Source: Pelagerythrobacter marensis (GTDB taxonomy: Bacteria > Pseudomonadota > Alphaproteobacteria > Sphingomonadales > Sphingomonadaceae). Taken from it: 64,000 bases of DNA. Position numbers and translations under genes: made by a program. Positions 52,641 to 62,007 of the stretch are shown here, in pieces. Below the pieces are notes generated by a model that did not search any database, had not been told where the DNA came from, and saw nothing but the letters and a program-made list of their open reading frames with translations. The stretch spans positions 2,047,001 to 2,111,000 of the forward strand of contig NZ_CP144918.1 of NCBI RefSeq assembly GCF_036700095.1, read 5' to 3'. How positions within the stretch are numbered: position 1 is the first letter of the stretch; every line of letters starts with the position of its first letter.

Positions 52641-54014
52641 GTGGCGCGCAACTGGACACCCGATAGCTGGAAGACGCACGAGGCACGGCACCTGCCGGGC
52701 TACGACGATGCGCAGGCGCTCGAAGCGGTCGAGGCGACGCTGGGCGCCTATCCGCCGCTCGTCTTCGCGGGCGAGGCGCGCGCGCTGAAGGCGGAACTGG
52801 CCGAAGTTTCGGAAGGGCGCGGCTTCCTGATCCAGGGCGGCGACTGCGCCGAAAGTTTCGCCGAATTCCACCCGAACAACATTCGCGACACCTTCCGCGT
52901 GCTGTTGCAGATGGCGGTGGTCCTCACGTTCGCGGGCAAGCTGCCGGTGGTGAAAGTGGGCCGCATGGCGGGCCAGTTCGCCAAGCCGCGCAGCGCGCCG
53001 ACCGAAACCAAGGACGGGGTCACGCTCCCCAGCTATTTCGGCGACAATGTCAACGGGATCGAATTCACGCCCGAGGCGCGGCGCAACGATCCGCAGCGCA
53101 TGGTGCGCGCCTATTCGCAGGCGGCGGCGACGCTGAACCTGCTGCGCGCCTTTGCCGGCGGCGGCTATGCCAACTTGCGCCAGGTGCACCAATGGACGCT
53201 CGATTTCATGGGCCGCAGCCCGTGGGCCGAAAAGTTCGCCGAAACCGCCGACCGGATCGGCGAGGCGCTCGATTTCATGGAGGCGTGCGGAGTCGATCCG
53301 GCCACCGTGCCGCAGCTCCAGGGCACCAGTTTCTACACCAGTCACGAGGCGCTGCTGCTGCCTTACGAACAGGCGATGACGCGGCAGGATTCGCTGACCG
53401 GCGACTGGTACGACACCAGCGCGCACATGGTCTGGATCGGCGACCGCACCCGGTTCGAAGGCAGCGCGCATGTCGAATTCGTCCGCGGAATCGGCAACCC
53501 GCTGGGCCTAAAATGCGGGCCGAGCCTCGAGCCGGACGTGCTGCTGGGTCTCCTCGACACGCTCAATCCCGCGCGCGAGCCGGGGCGGATCACGCTGATC
53601 AGCCGGTTCGGGCACGACAAGGTGGAAGCCGGTTTACCCCGGCTGGTGCGCGCCGTGGCACGCGAAGGACACCCGGTGGTGTGGAGCTGCGACCCGATGC
53701 ACGGCAACGTCATCAAGTCCGAAAGCGGCTTCAAGACTCGCCCCTTCGATCGCATTCTGAGCGAGGTGAAGGGCTTCTTCGCGGTCCATCGTGCCGAAGG
53801 GACTCACGCGGGCGGCATTCATATCGAAATGACCGGGCAGGACGTGACCGAATGCACCGGCGGCGCGATCGCGATCACCGACGAGGCGCTGGGCGACCGC
53901 TACCACACCCACTGCGACCCGCGCCTCAACGCCGCGCAGTCGCTCGAACTCGCGTTCCTGCTGGCGGACATGATCCGGCTGGAGACCGGCAGCCGCCAGG
54001 CCGACGCGGCCTAG
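52641..54014 (+). CDS. aroG: 3-deoxy-7-phosphoheptulonate (DAHP) synthase, class II
   Basis: A 457-residue class II (plant/actinobacterial type) enzyme that condenses PEP with erythrose 4-phosphate as the first step of the shikimate pathway. It has [27 protein letters not shown] and the metal site [10 protein letters not shown] / RFGHDK / HEMTG-like block ([15 protein letters not shown]). It starts at a GTG ([11 protein letters not shown]). Most Sphingomonadales use this class. It stands alone, with a gene-poor kilobase after it. Confidence 0.95.
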   Translation: MARNWTPDSWKTHEARHLPGYDDAQALEAVEATLGAYPPLVFAGEARALKAELAEVSEGRGFLIQGGDCAESFAEFHPNNIRDTFRVLLQMAVVLTFAGKLPVVKVGRMAGQFAKPRSAPTETKDGVTLPSYFGDNVNGIEFTPEARRNDPQRMVRAYSQAAATLNLLRAFAGGGYANLRQVHQWTLDFMGRSPWAEKFAETADRIGEALDFMEACGVDPATVPQLQGTSFYTSHEALLLPYEQAMTRQDSLTGDWYDTSAHMVWIGDRTRFEGSAHVEFVRGIGNPLGLKCGPSLEPDVLLGLLDTLNPAREPGRITLISRFGHDKVEAGLPRLVRAVAREGHPVVWSCDPMHGNVIKSESGFKTRPFDRILSEVKGFFAVHRAEGTHAGGIHIEMTGQDVTECTGGAIAITDEALGDRYHTHCDPRLNAAQSLELAFLLADMIRLETGSRQADAA

Positions 54015-54685
54015 AGTCGTTTTCAGCAAGGCCGAAGCGGCACCGGCCCGGCCGGTATCCGGCGGGCATTGGCTGTTATGGTTTGCGCGTATGGGAAGGC
54101 ATCCGGCGGCGAGCCCGGACAGTAACGCCTTGGAAGTGCCGGGAGTTTTTCCGGCAAGGGAACCGCGCGGCCGGCGCAGCACCAGAGTGTGCGCACGAAT
54201 GGGGCAGGCGGGCGGGGATTTGTCCTGTCTGCGAACGGCCGGTGTACGCCCATCCCGCGGCGCGTCCGGCTCGGCTCTGTTCCCGTCGATCGGCAGGCCG
54301 GGGGGCAAGAGCTCGCGCACAGTCCCGTCCGGCCTTGCGGCTGATCCGCCGCACCACCGTTGCCCGCTCCGCCGTTCGGGGAGAGCCCGCCCGAAGAAGG
54401 GGGCAGGGTGCCCGAGGGCGCGTGGGCGCACATCCGATCGCGGGCTTCCGGCTGCGGTTCGGGTCGAGCTCGACGGTCTGACCATGACCGCCCGCCCACG
54501 CGCACCTGCGCCGGCCGCGTCGCCGCCCGGCCACTGTGGGCAGCCGGACAGCGAAGGAGGGAGGCAAGCCGGTCTCGCCCGCTCCCGGTCCTTGTTGCCC
54601 CTGTGAGGTGCAAGGGCGGGCATCACATAACCTAAATGGTTATGAATGTCAAGATGGAAAACCACCGGTGCATCTTCTTCGCCGC
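54015..54685. other. Gene-poor spacer after aroG
   Basis: About 670 bases. Long frames exist on both strands only because of high GC; their translations are Arg/Pro/Ala/Gly-rich with no domain-like pattern. There is a run of CGTATGGGAAGG at ~54090, and TAACCTAAATGGTTATG near 54627 is a small palindrome. I found no sign of a tRNA or known RNA. It could be a decayed gene or a hidden non-coding RNA. Confidence 0.5.
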
Positions 54686-54977
54686 CGATCCCCTGCGCAG
54701 GCAGGGGTCTCAAGCCGCTGGCGCTCCGCCCGATAGCCTGAGACCCCCGCCTGCGCGGGGGATCGGAAGGGGTGGTCACGAGCCGCTGGCGCTTCGCCCG
54801 ATAGCACGGACCCCTGCCTGCGCAGGGGATCGGAATGGGTGGTCTCGGGCCGCTGACGCTCCGCCCGATAGCATGAGACCCCCGCCTTCGCGGGGGATCG
54901 GAGGGGGTGGCCTCGGGCCGCTGGCGCTTCGCCCGATAGCCCGAGACCCCTGCCTTCGCAGGGGATCGGAGGGGGGG
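54686..54977. repeat. Tandem REP-like array, 67-68 bp period, upstream of egtB
   Basis: The array starts with an inverted half (GATCCCCTGCGCAGGCAGGGGTCTC). Four direct units follow, of the form GATAGC-NNGAGACCCC-(C/T)GCCT(G/T)CGC-(A/G)GGGGATCGGA, each followed by GGGTGGNC, GCCGCTGGCGCT and CGCCC. The units begin near 54732, 54800, 54867 and 54935 (periods 68, 67, 68). The stem CCCC-GCCTNCGC-GGGG is conserved by compensating changes (C/G versus T/A), as expected for structured elements. It ends about 90 bases from the egtB start. Confidence 0.85.
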
Positions 54978-55067
54978 CGGAAGTGGTTCGGGTCAGCACC
55001 CACCCCCTTTTATTCGCAACCCAATTGCGCCATCATCGTTGCGGACTGGAAGCGACAGGAGAGTCCC

Positions 55068-56342
55068 GTGCCCCAGCCCGAGACGGTCCGTGTCCCCGAA
55101 GGATCGGGGCTGGCCGACGATTTCCGCCGCACGCGCCGGCTTACCGCAGCGCTTGCGGAGCCGCTTTCGGAAGCCGATGCGACGATCCAGTCGATGGAAG
55201 ACGCCTCGCCCGCCAAGTGGCATCTGGCGCACACGACCTGGTTTTTCGAAACTTTCCTCCTGCGCGATCACCTGCCCGACTATCGCCTCTATCGCGAAGA
55301 CTGGCCGTTCCTGTTCAATTCCTATTACGAGGCCGAAGGGGCGCGGATCGCGCGGTTCGATCGGGGAATGCTGTCGCGCCCGACCGTGGCCGAGATTCGC
55401 GAATGGCGCGACCATGTCGACGCGGCGATGGAGCCCCTGCTCGACGATCCGGCCTGCGCCGCGCTGATCGCGCTGGGCATCGCGCACGAGCAGCAGCATC
55501 AGGAACTGTTGCTGACCGACATCAAGCATGCGCTGTTCCAGAACCCGCTCGGCCCCGCGATGTGGGACGAAACCGCCCCCGCGCCGCAGCGCGCCGCAGC
55601 GCATGACGGCGACTGGCACCGCCACCCCGGCGGAATCGCGCTGATCGGCCACGATGGCAACGGCTTCGCGTTCGACAACGAGGGGCCGCGCCATCGCGTG
55701 CTGCTGGAGCCGTTCGCGCTGTCGCAGCGGCTGGTGACCAACGCGCAGTGGGACGCCTTCGTCGCCGACGGCGGCTATCGCGACGCGCGCCTCTGGCTGT
55801 CGGACGGATGGGCCTGGGTGAACGAGCACGGCATTTCCGCGCCGCTGTACTGGCGAGAGGGCGAAGCGTTCACCCATGCCGGCTGGCAGGAACGCGATCC
55901 CGATGCGCCGGTAACCCACATCTCCTATTACGAGGCCGATGCTTTCGCGACCTGGGCCGGGGCGCGCCTGCCGACCGAGTTCGAGTGGGAAGCGATCGCG
56001 CGCGGCCAGCACGCCGAGAGCGCGCCGGCGCACGATCCGGCAGGCGGCAACCAGCTCGACCATCCCGATCGCTGGGCGGCGCCCCCGCTGCCGCTGGGAT
56101 CGGACGCGCTGTTCGGCGATTGCTGGCAGTTCACCCGTTCGGCCTATCTCCCCTATCCCCGTTTCGCGCCGTGCGAGGGGGCGGTGGGCGAATACAACGG
56201 CAAGTTCATGTCCGGCCAGTTCGTGCTGAAAGGCGCGAGCTGTGCCACGGTGCGCGGGCATTCGCGCGCCAGCTATCGCAACTTCTTCTACCCGCACCAG
56301 CGCTGGCAGTTCACCGGCCTGCGGCTCGCAAAGGATATCTGA
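55068..56342 (+). CDS. egtB: Ergothioneine biosynthesis sulfoxide synthase EgtB
   Basis: A 424-residue non-haem iron enzyme that joins hercynine with a thiol and oxygen. It has an N-terminal DinB-like region (SPAKWHLAHTTWFFETFLL, with first His ligand) and IAHEQQHQELLLTD (HEQQHQE iron site, ~142-148). A C-terminal FGE-sulfatase domain follows, with LVTNAQWDAFVADGGYRD, LPTEFEWEA and a RASYRNFFYPHQRWQFTGLRLA ending. The GTG at 55068 is chosen because AGGAGAG precedes it and the frame before it is repeat sequence. The stop overlaps the egtD start (TGATG). Confidence 0.92.
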   Translation: MPQPETVRVPEGSGLADDFRRTRRLTAALAEPLSEADATIQSMEDASPAKWHLAHTTWFFETFLLRDHLPDYRLYREDWPFLFNSYYEAEGARIARFDRGMLSRPTVAEIREWRDHVDAAMEPLLDDPACAALIALGIAHEQQHQELLLTDIKHALFQNPLGPAMWDETAPAPQRAAAHDGDWHRHPGGIALIGHDGNGFAFDNEGPRHRVLLEPFALSQRLVTNAQWDAFVADGGYRDARLWLSDGWAWVNEHGISAPLYWREGEAFTHAGWQERDPDAPVTHISYYEADAFATWAGARLPTEFEWEAIARGQHAESAPAHDPAGGNQLDHPDRWAAPPLPLGSDALFGDCWQFTRSAYLPYPRFAPCEGAVGEYNGKFMSGQFVLKGASCATVRGHSRASYRNFFYPHQRWQFTGLRLAKDI

Positions 56343-57328
56343 TGGCTGCCGACGCAGGCTTGACGCTGGTCGATCTCGACAGCGACGGGGTGGACCGCGC
56401 CTTTCGCGGCGACGTGCTCGACGGGCTGCGCCAGCCGCAGAAGGCGATTCCCGCGCGCTGGCTTTACGACGAGGCCGGGTCCGAGTTGTTCGAGGATATC
56501 ACCCGGCTGGAGGAATATTATCCCACCCGCGCGGAGACCGAGATCCTGCGCGACCGCGGGGCCGAATTCGCGGCCGAGATCGGGCCGGGCCGCGCGGTGG
56601 TGGAATTCGGCAGCGGCAGCTCGGTCAAGACGCCGCTCCTGCTCGAAGCGATCGCGCCTGCCGCCTATGTCCCGCTCGACATCTCGGGCGATTTCCTGCG
56701 TGCGGCGGCGCGCGATCTCGCCGACAAGTTCCCCGGCCTGCCGGTCTATCCGGTGGAGGCGGACTTCATGCGCGAAGTCGCGCTGCCCGACGCGGTGGCC
56801 GACAGCCCCAAGCTCGGCTTCTTCCCCGGCTCGACCATCGGCAACATGGTCCCGCGCACCGCGGTCAACCTGCTGCGCACGATGCGCGCGACGCTGGGCG
56901 CGGATTCGAAGCTGCTGATCGGGATGGACCTGATCAAGGACCCCGCCGTGCTGGAGGCCGCTTACGACGATGCGGCCGGGGTGACCGCGCAGTTCAACCT
57001 CAACCTCGCGCGCCGCATCAACCGCGAGCTGGGCGGGACGATCCCGGTGGACGATTTGCGCCACGTCGCGCGCTGGAACGACGATTTCGCGCGAGTCGAA
57101 ATGCACCTGGAGGCGCAGCGCGCGCTGACTTTCACCGTCGCCGGCGAGACGTTCACGCTCGCCCGGGGCGAGACGATCCATACCGAAAACAGCCACAAGT
57201 TCTCGCGCCGCAGCGCCAATGCCCTGCTGCTGGCCGGGGAGTGGACGCCGGTGCGGCGGTGGAAGGATTCCGAAGGGCGCTTCTCGCTGATCCTGGCCGA
57301 AGCGACCATTCCCCGCGCCGCGCCCTGA
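56342..57328 (+). CDS. egtD: L-histidine N-alpha-methyltransferase EgtD
   Basis: A 328-residue SAM-dependent enzyme that trimethylates histidine to hercynine, the first step of ergothioneine synthesis. It has PARWLYDEAGSELFEDITRLEEYYPTRAE, the SAM-binding EFGSGSSVKTPLLLEA and FFPGSTIGNM. The ending HTENSHKFS matches the histidine-binding family pattern. It is coupled with egtB by the TGATG overlap. Confidence 0.93.
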   Translation: MAADAGLTLVDLDSDGVDRAFRGDVLDGLRQPQKAIPARWLYDEAGSELFEDITRLEEYYPTRAETEILRDRGAEFAAEIGPGRAVVEFGSGSSVKTPLLLEAIAPAAYVPLDISGDFLRAAARDLADKFPGLPVYPVEADFMREVALPDAVADSPKLGFFPGSTIGNMVPRTAVNLLRTMRATLGADSKLLIGMDLIKDPAVLEAAYDDAAGVTAQFNLNLARRINRELGGTIPVDDLRHVARWNDDFARVEMHLEAQRALTFTVAGETFTLARGETIHTENSHKFSRRSANALLLAGEWTPVRRWKDSEGRFSLILAEATIPRAAP

Positions 57329-57346
57329 CGTCGGGGCTTCGTTTGC

Positions 57347-58057
57347 ATGGAACCGCGCGCCGATAGGCCCTATATCCTGCGCGTGGACCTCAATTCCCTC
57401 TTCGATGCCATTGCCGGCGTCATTGCCGACATCCCGCGATCCGGCCTGCTGATGGCGACGGTCGCCGCCTTGCTTGCCGGCTGGGCCGGTTCGATCATGG
57501 CCCGGCGCAATATGGCGCTGGGCGTGTTCGTTCGCCGGGTGAGCACGCTGGCGCTGATCGGCATTCTGGGGATGCTCGTGCTCCAGCTCTCGCGCTTCGA
57601 CCCGCGGATCGAGCTGGCGGTGCCGCAGGTGGGCCTGCCCGAGCAAGTCGTGGAAGGGGCGGAAACGCGCATCCCGCTGGCGCCCGACGGGCATTTCTGG
57701 CTCCGCGCCGATGTCAACGGGCAGCCGGTCGCCTTCATGGTCGATACCGGCGCCACGCTGACCGCCGTGTCCGCCACCGTGGCCGAGCGGATCGGGCTGG
57801 AGCCGCGGCCGGGCGGAATCCCGGTGCGGCTCAACACCGCCAACGGGACGATCTCCGCCCGCATCGCGACGATCGAGGAAATGCGCTTCGGCAATGTCGC
57901 GGCGCGCGGGCTCGACGCGGTGATCGCGCCCAACCTGGGCGAAACCAGCGTGATCGGGATGAACCTGCTTTCGCGGCTGAAATCGTGGCGGGTGGAGGAC
58001 AACACGCTGATCCTGGTGCCCAACCATCCGCAACCCGCGGTCGAATTCGCCAGCTAG
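57347..58057 (+). CDS. Retropepsin-like aspartic protease, membrane-anchored (TIGR02281-like)
   Basis: A 236-residue protein with two N-terminal hydrophobic segments (~30-50 and ~65-85) and a C-terminal single-lobe aspartic protease domain with FMVDTGATLTAVS (DTG catalytic triad) and VIGMNLLSRLKSW. It would act as a dimer in the periplasm; family members often follow clan AA TIGR02281. A GTG start at 57383 is possible. It follows egtD by 18 bases. Confidence 0.82.
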   Translation: MEPRADRPYILRVDLNSLFDAIAGVIADIPRSGLLMATVAALLAGWAGSIMARRNMALGVFVRRVSTLALIGILGMLVLQLSRFDPRIELAVPQVGLPEQVVEGAETRIPLAPDGHFWLRADVNGQPVAFMVDTGATLTAVSATVAERIGLEPRPGGIPVRLNTANGTISARIATIEEMRFGNVAARGLDAVIAPNLGETSVIGMNLLSRLKSWRVEDNTLILVPNHPQPAVEFAS

Positions 58058-58086
58058 CCCGGTTCAGACCGCGCCGGCCCGCACTC

Positions 58087-58467
58087 TCAGGCGTGGCGCG
58101 CCAGTCGCCAGTTGAGCGCGTGGCCGATGGCGAGTGCGATGGCGCCGGGCACTGTCAGAACGGTTTCGACAACCTCGTCCGGCGCGGCAAGCGCCCCCAG
58201 CGCCAGCAGCGCGAGGCCGAGCAGCGCGATCAGCACGGGCCGCGCGCGGCGGTGCCGGCGATAGCCGCCGGCAAGGGCGAAGGCGCTGGTCGGGACGGCG
58301 AAGGCCAGGGCCCCGACGTGGAAGCTTTCGGGAAACGCCAGCCAGGCGCCCAGCGTCGGCAGCAGGACCAGCAGCGCGGGGAGGACCAGGCAATGGACCA
58401 GGCACACGGCCGAAGCGCCGATGGCCAACCCGTCGAACAGGCGCTGGTGTCGGGAAATCGCGGGCAT
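58087..58467 (-). CDS. MerC-like membrane protein
   Basis: A 126-residue protein with about four hydrophobic helices; SAVCLVHCLVLPALLVLLP carries the CX3C typical of MerC. MerC-type proteins move mercury or other metal ions, and chromosomal ones are often under a Fur/Zur-type regulator. No mer operon is nearby. A perfect palindrome lies 60 bases upstream of the start. Confidence 0.82.
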   Translation of the reverse strand: MPAISRHQRLFDGLAIGASAVCLVHCLVLPALLVLLPTLGAWLAFPESFHVGALAFAVPTSAFALAGGYRRHRRARPVLIALLGLALLALGALAAPDEVVETVLTVPGAIALAIGHALNWRLARHA

Positions 58468-58526
58468 CCTTTACTCTCTTTGCAAGACGCAGCGCGCCGG
58501 GGCGCCGCCGATCGGGGGCGTGATCG

Positions 58527-58543
58527 ATGATATAATGTATCAT
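58527..58543. promoter_or_regulatory. Perfect palindrome upstream of merC-like gene, candidate metalloregulator site
   Basis: ATGATA-TAATG-TATCAT is a perfect 6-5-6 inverted repeat in a GC-rich setting. It lies 60 bases upstream of the merC-like start, in its likely promoter. AT-rich palindromes with GATA/TATC arms resemble sites of Fur/Zur-type regulators, but the regulator cannot be named from this one site. TATAAT within the site itself could be a -10. Confidence 0.5.
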
Positions 58544-58646
58544 TTGATCGGCTGCAAGGGGCGGCTGCAAGGGACGGGCCGTGGTTATCGCGCGCGATCT
58601 GCAGCAGGCGACGATGGCGCTGCTGCGCCGCGCACGAAGGACGTGC

Positions 58647-58675
58647 CCCCTTCGCCGGGCCTGCCGGCGAAGGGC
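58647..58675. repeat. Strong GC hairpin downstream of the symporter gene
   Basis: CCCTTCGCCGG (58648-58658) and CCGGCGAAGGG (58664-58674) form an 11-bp perfect stem with a 5-base loop, 25 bases after the symporter stop on the minus strand. No T-run follows in either direction, so it is an REP-like or transcript-end stabilising hairpin rather than a classical terminator. Confidence 0.6.
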
Positions 58676-58699
58676 CTGGCTTCAACCGTGCCGCGGCTC

Positions 58700-59956
58700 C
58701 TATTCGGTGGGTAGCGCGTTGTAGGTGTCGCGGTCGATCTCGCCCTCCCACACGGCGACCACGGTCGCCACGGCCAGGTCGCCGGTGATGTTGGCGACGG
58801 TGCGCATCATGTCGAGAATGCGGTCGAACGGCAGGATGAAGCCGACCACGATGGCGGTTTGCGCCGCGCTCATCCCGATCACGTTCAGCACCGCGGCCAT
58901 CAGGAACAGCGAGGCCGAAGGGACCGAGGCGGTGCCGACCGAAACGAGCGTGGTGGTGAGGCCGATCAGCAGATAATCGAACAGGTCGAGCGGGACGCCG
59001 AAGGCTTGCGCCGCGAAGATCGAGATCAGTGCGACATAGAGCGCGGTGCCGTCCATATTGATCGTCGCGCCCAGCGGCAGCACGGAGGATGCGACCGGTG
59101 GCTGGATGCCCAGGTTGTGCTCCGCCGCCGAAAGGCTGGCGGGCAGGGTGGCCGAGCTGGACGAGGTCGAATAGGCGACCAGCTGCGGTTCGCGCACCCC
59201 GCGATAGAACGGCAGGACCGGCAGGCGGGCGAGGAACTTCACGATCGCGCCGTGCACGATCAGCATGTGCAGGAAGCATCCCAGATAGACCGCGACCGCC
59301 AGCAGGAAGACGTTGAGGAACGTGCTCGGCCCCACGGTGCCCATGACCCAGGCGACCAGCGCGAAGACGCCGAAGGGGGCGAATTCCATGACGATGCCGG
59401 TCACTTTCAGCATCGTTTCCGATCCCGCCTCGAATATCCGGGCCAGCGGCTGCCCGCGTTCCGCGGCCATGATCAGCCCGGCGCCGACCATGATCGCGAA
59501 GAAAATCACTGCCAGCACGTTGCCTTCGGCAAAGGCGGCGAAGGGGTTTTCCGGCACGATGCCCAGCAGGCGGTCGGCCAGCGATCCGGCCTCTTCCAGC
59601 GTGGTCGCCTCGGCCCCCGAAAGATCGATCCCGACGCCGGGGCGGAACAGCAGCGCCAGCCCGATCCCGATCACGATCGCGCCGAATGTGGTCATCAGGT
59701 ACAGCGCGATCGCCTTGCTGCCGATCGATCCGAGCCGTTTCGGATCCTTCATCGCGATCACGCCCGAAACCAGCGTGACGAAGACCAGCGGCACGATCAG
59801 CATACGGATCATGCGGATGAACAGGTCGCCGATCCACCGGATCTGTTCGGCGGCTTCGCCAAGCACGAGCCCGGCGATGGCGCCGAGAACGAGCGCGGCG
59901 AGAATGCGTTTCCACAGGACGATGGCGAACCATCGGCTGGCGATCGAGCGTATCAT
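58700..59956 (-). CDS. Dicarboxylate/amino acid:cation symporter (DAACS family)
   Basis: A 418-residue sodium- or proton-coupled symporter. It starts MIRSIASRWFAIVLWKRILAALVLG and has the family motifs: a serine-rich TSSSSATLPAS loop, MDGTALY and FILPFDRILDMMRT. Members import glutamate, aspartate or C4-dicarboxylates. The long frame continues upstream but without family similarity. The substrate cannot be set between glutamate and dicarboxylates by eye. Confidence 0.9.
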   Translation of the reverse strand: MIRSIASRWFAIVLWKRILAALVLGAIAGLVLGEAAEQIRWIGDLFIRMIRMLIVPLVFVTLVSGVIAMKDPKRLGSIGSKAIALYLMTTFGAIVIGIGLALLFRPGVGIDLSGAEATTLEEAGSLADRLLGIVPENPFAAFAEGNVLAVIFFAIMVGAGLIMAAERGQPLARIFEAGSETMLKVTGIVMEFAPFGVFALVAWVMGTVGPSTFLNVFLLAVAVYLGCFLHMLIVHGAIVKFLARLPVLPFYRGVREPQLVAYSTSSSSATLPASLSAAEHNLGIQPPVASSVLPLGATINMDGTALYVALISIFAAQAFGVPLDLFDYLLIGLTTTLVSVGTASVPSASLFLMAAVLNVIGMSAAQTAIVVGFILPFDRILDMMRTVANITGDLAVATVVAVWEGEIDRDTYNALPTE

Positions 59957-60174
59957 GTAAAAAGGTCCTCCCCGGGGCGCTGTGCAATGGATCGCGGCCG
60001 GCCAGCGCGCCGGTCTCGCGCGTGCGTTATCGAATGCCAGCGTTCCGATGACAAACGGGAATCGCTTTCCCTGTGGAAGAGCGCGTGGAAACAGAGCGAT
60101 ACGGCCATCGAACAGAGGCGAAATGGCAACATTGCAACGGCCTTGCGAGGGATTCGGAGCCGACGCACCGGTTT

Positions 60175-60720
60175 TCAGCACAGCGGGCCGAGCGCCTTTC
60201 GGCGTGCTTCGGCCAGGTCGCACGGGCGATTGATGTTCACCGGCAAAGTGTCGCAAGCGACGCGGACCGCCCCGGCTTGGGCAATCCACGACCGGAACGA
60301 TCGCTCCCCGGATGCGAGGTGATCGACCAGCGCGTCGGCCAGGCGGGTCGGCCAGAATCCCGCCGCGTGCTGACCGTCGAGGATTGCAGGCGCATTCGGG
60401 CCGAGCCGCCGGGCCAGATCGTCGGGCAGGGGATGGAGATCGACCGGAACGCACAGCACGTTGGCGAACCTTTCCTCGCGCGCGTGCAGCAGGGCGGCGG
60501 CCAGGCCGCCCAGCGGGCCGAGGCCCGGGTGCGGGACATCGGGCAATGCGGGCAGAGCGGCATGGTCGCGCCCGCAGACGACGATTGCGTCCACCTGCCC
60601 GGCCAGCGCGTCGGCGGCACGATCCAGCAGGCTGCGCCCGCCGATCGTGGCCGCCGCCTTGTCGCTGCCGAAACGGCGCGATCGCCCGCCGGCCAGGATG
60701 GCCCCGAGAATCGCCGCCAC
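60175..60720 (-). CDS. mobA: Molybdenum cofactor guanylyltransferase
   Basis: A 181-residue nucleotidyltransferase that attaches GMP to molybdopterin to make MGD. It has the N-terminal GAILAGGRSRRFGSDKAA signature and DALAGQVDAIVVCGR. It starts at a GTG (60720), 6 bases after the moeA stop. It is last of the nasA-cobA-moeA-mobA run, and the product is needed by the nitrate reductase. Confidence 0.88.
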   Translation of the reverse strand: MAAILGAILAGGRSRRFGSDKAAATIGGRSLLDRAADALAGQVDAIVVCGRDHAALPALPDVPHPGLGPLGGLAAALLHAREERFANVLCVPVDLHPLPDDLARRLGPNAPAILDGQHAAGFWPTRLADALVDHLASGERSFRSWIAQAGAVRVACDTLPVNINRPCDLAEARRKALGPLC

Positions 60721-60726
60721 CGGCCG

Positions 60727-62007
60727 TCAGATCCTGAGAGTTTCGACCGTCGCCCCGGCGGAAGCTTGCGGAGCCCCCGGCGCGCGGCGAACGAGATGGG
60801 TGGCGCGTGCGATCGCGCGCTGGCCCGATGCCTCCTGCCGCCGTGCGAGATCGACGCGCCCGCCATCGAGCGAGGCGAGGAGGAAGGCTTCGCGCGAGCC
60901 ATTGGCGGGAACGGCGCGTGCCAGAGGCAGGGCGGTCCACTCCTCCCCGGCCGCGGCAGTGGCGCAACCCTGCAAACGCCCGATCAGCGGCGGCAGGAAG
61001 AGCCGGGCGACGGTCAGCGCCGCGGTGGGATTGCCCGGCAGCCCCACGATCGGCCGTTCGTTCAGTCGCGCACACCAGACCGGTTTGCCCGGTTTCATGG
61101 CCACCCCGGCGAAGACCGTGCGCGCCCCGGCGCCTGCCGCGGCCTGGCGGGCGAAGTCGCGATCCCCGCGCGAGGCGCCGCCGGTAATCACGACGGCATC
61201 GATCTGTTCCGCCTCCCCGCGTGGGCCAAGGCGAGCGGCCAGCGCGCGTTCGATGGCGTGCCGCGCATCGGGCAAGTGGACGATTGCAGCCACCGTTGCG
61301 CCGGCTGCCGCGAGCATTGCCACGACCGCGGGGGTTACGCTGTCGGGAATGGCGTGGGGATGCGAATGGGCCGCCCCTGTGGCCAGCAGCTCGTCGCCCG
61401 TCGCCAGGATTGCAACGCGTGGCCGGCGCCGGACGACGACTTCGCGCTGGCCCGAAGCGACGGCGGTCACCAGCGCCATGGGGCTCAGCCGCATTCCGGC
61501 CGCCAGCACGGCGTCGCCGGCGGCGAAGTCGGACGCGCGGCGCCGGATATGGGGCTTGTCGGCGGGCGAGACAGTCAGTGCCACGCCGCGGTCGGCGCGC
61601 ACTGCCTGCTCGTCGATCACGACCCGTGCGGCGTTGGCGGGCAGGGCGGCCCCGGTCGTGACCCGGCAGGCACCGCCCGGGGTCAGGGGCGGCGGGGGCG
61701 GCTCTCCGGGAAGCGAGCGCCCCTCTATCCGGAAGATCCGCCGCCCGCCGGGCACGGTCGCGGCGATCGCGAACCCGTCCATCGCCGCGAGATCGCGGGC
61801 CGGCGTGTCCCGCATGGCAAGGACCGGCTCGGCAAGGACCCGGCCGGCAGCGTCTTCCGGGCGGAGCCGCTCCACTCCCGCGACTGGCCCGAAGCCGTCG
61901 ATAAGCGCGCGCGCTTCGGCGAACGACAGGGCGGGCGAGGCGCAGCCGGGCCGGGGCCGCGCGTCTGCGGCGAGCGGTGCGGCGATGGTCGGTGCGGCGG
62001 CGGTCAC
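60727..62007 (-). CDS. moeA: Molybdopterin molybdenumtransferase MoeA
   Basis: A 426-residue protein that inserts molybdenum into adenylated molybdopterin. AAMDGFAI, GDELL and VITGGASRGDRDF are the usual MoeA motifs, and GLPGNPTAA is the late signature. It starts at a GTG (62007) that overlaps the cobA stop (GTGA), so translation is coupled. It is next to mobA in the cofactor/nitrate operon. Confidence 0.93.
   Translation of the reverse strand: MTAAAPTIAAPLAADARPRPGCASPALSFAEARALIDGFGPVAGVERLRPEDAAGRVLAEPVLAMRDTPARDLAAMDGFAIAATVPGGRRIFRIEGRSLPGEPPPPPLTPGGACRVTTGAALPANAARVVIDEQAVRADRGVALTVSPADKPHIRRRASDFAAGDAVLAAGMRLSPMALVTAVASGQREVVVRRRPRVAILATGDELLATGAAHSHPHAIPDSVTPAVVAMLAAAGATVAAIVHLPDARHAIERALAARLGPRGEAEQIDAVVITGGASRGDRDFARQAAAGAGARTVFAGVAMKPGKPVWCARLNERPIVGLPGNPTAALTVARLFLPPLIGRLQGCATAAAGEEWTALPLARAVPANGSREAFLLASLDGGRVDLARRQEASGQRAIARATHLVRRAPGAPQASAGATVETLRI

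Noticed and set aside
54686..54977. CRISPR-like appearance of the repeat array
   Set aside because: The units are directly adjacent and similar over their whole length, with no unique spacers; the palindromic stems fit REP-like elements.
58647..58675. Classical Rho-independent terminator of the symporter gene
   Set aside because: The stem is strong, but no T-run follows it on either strand.
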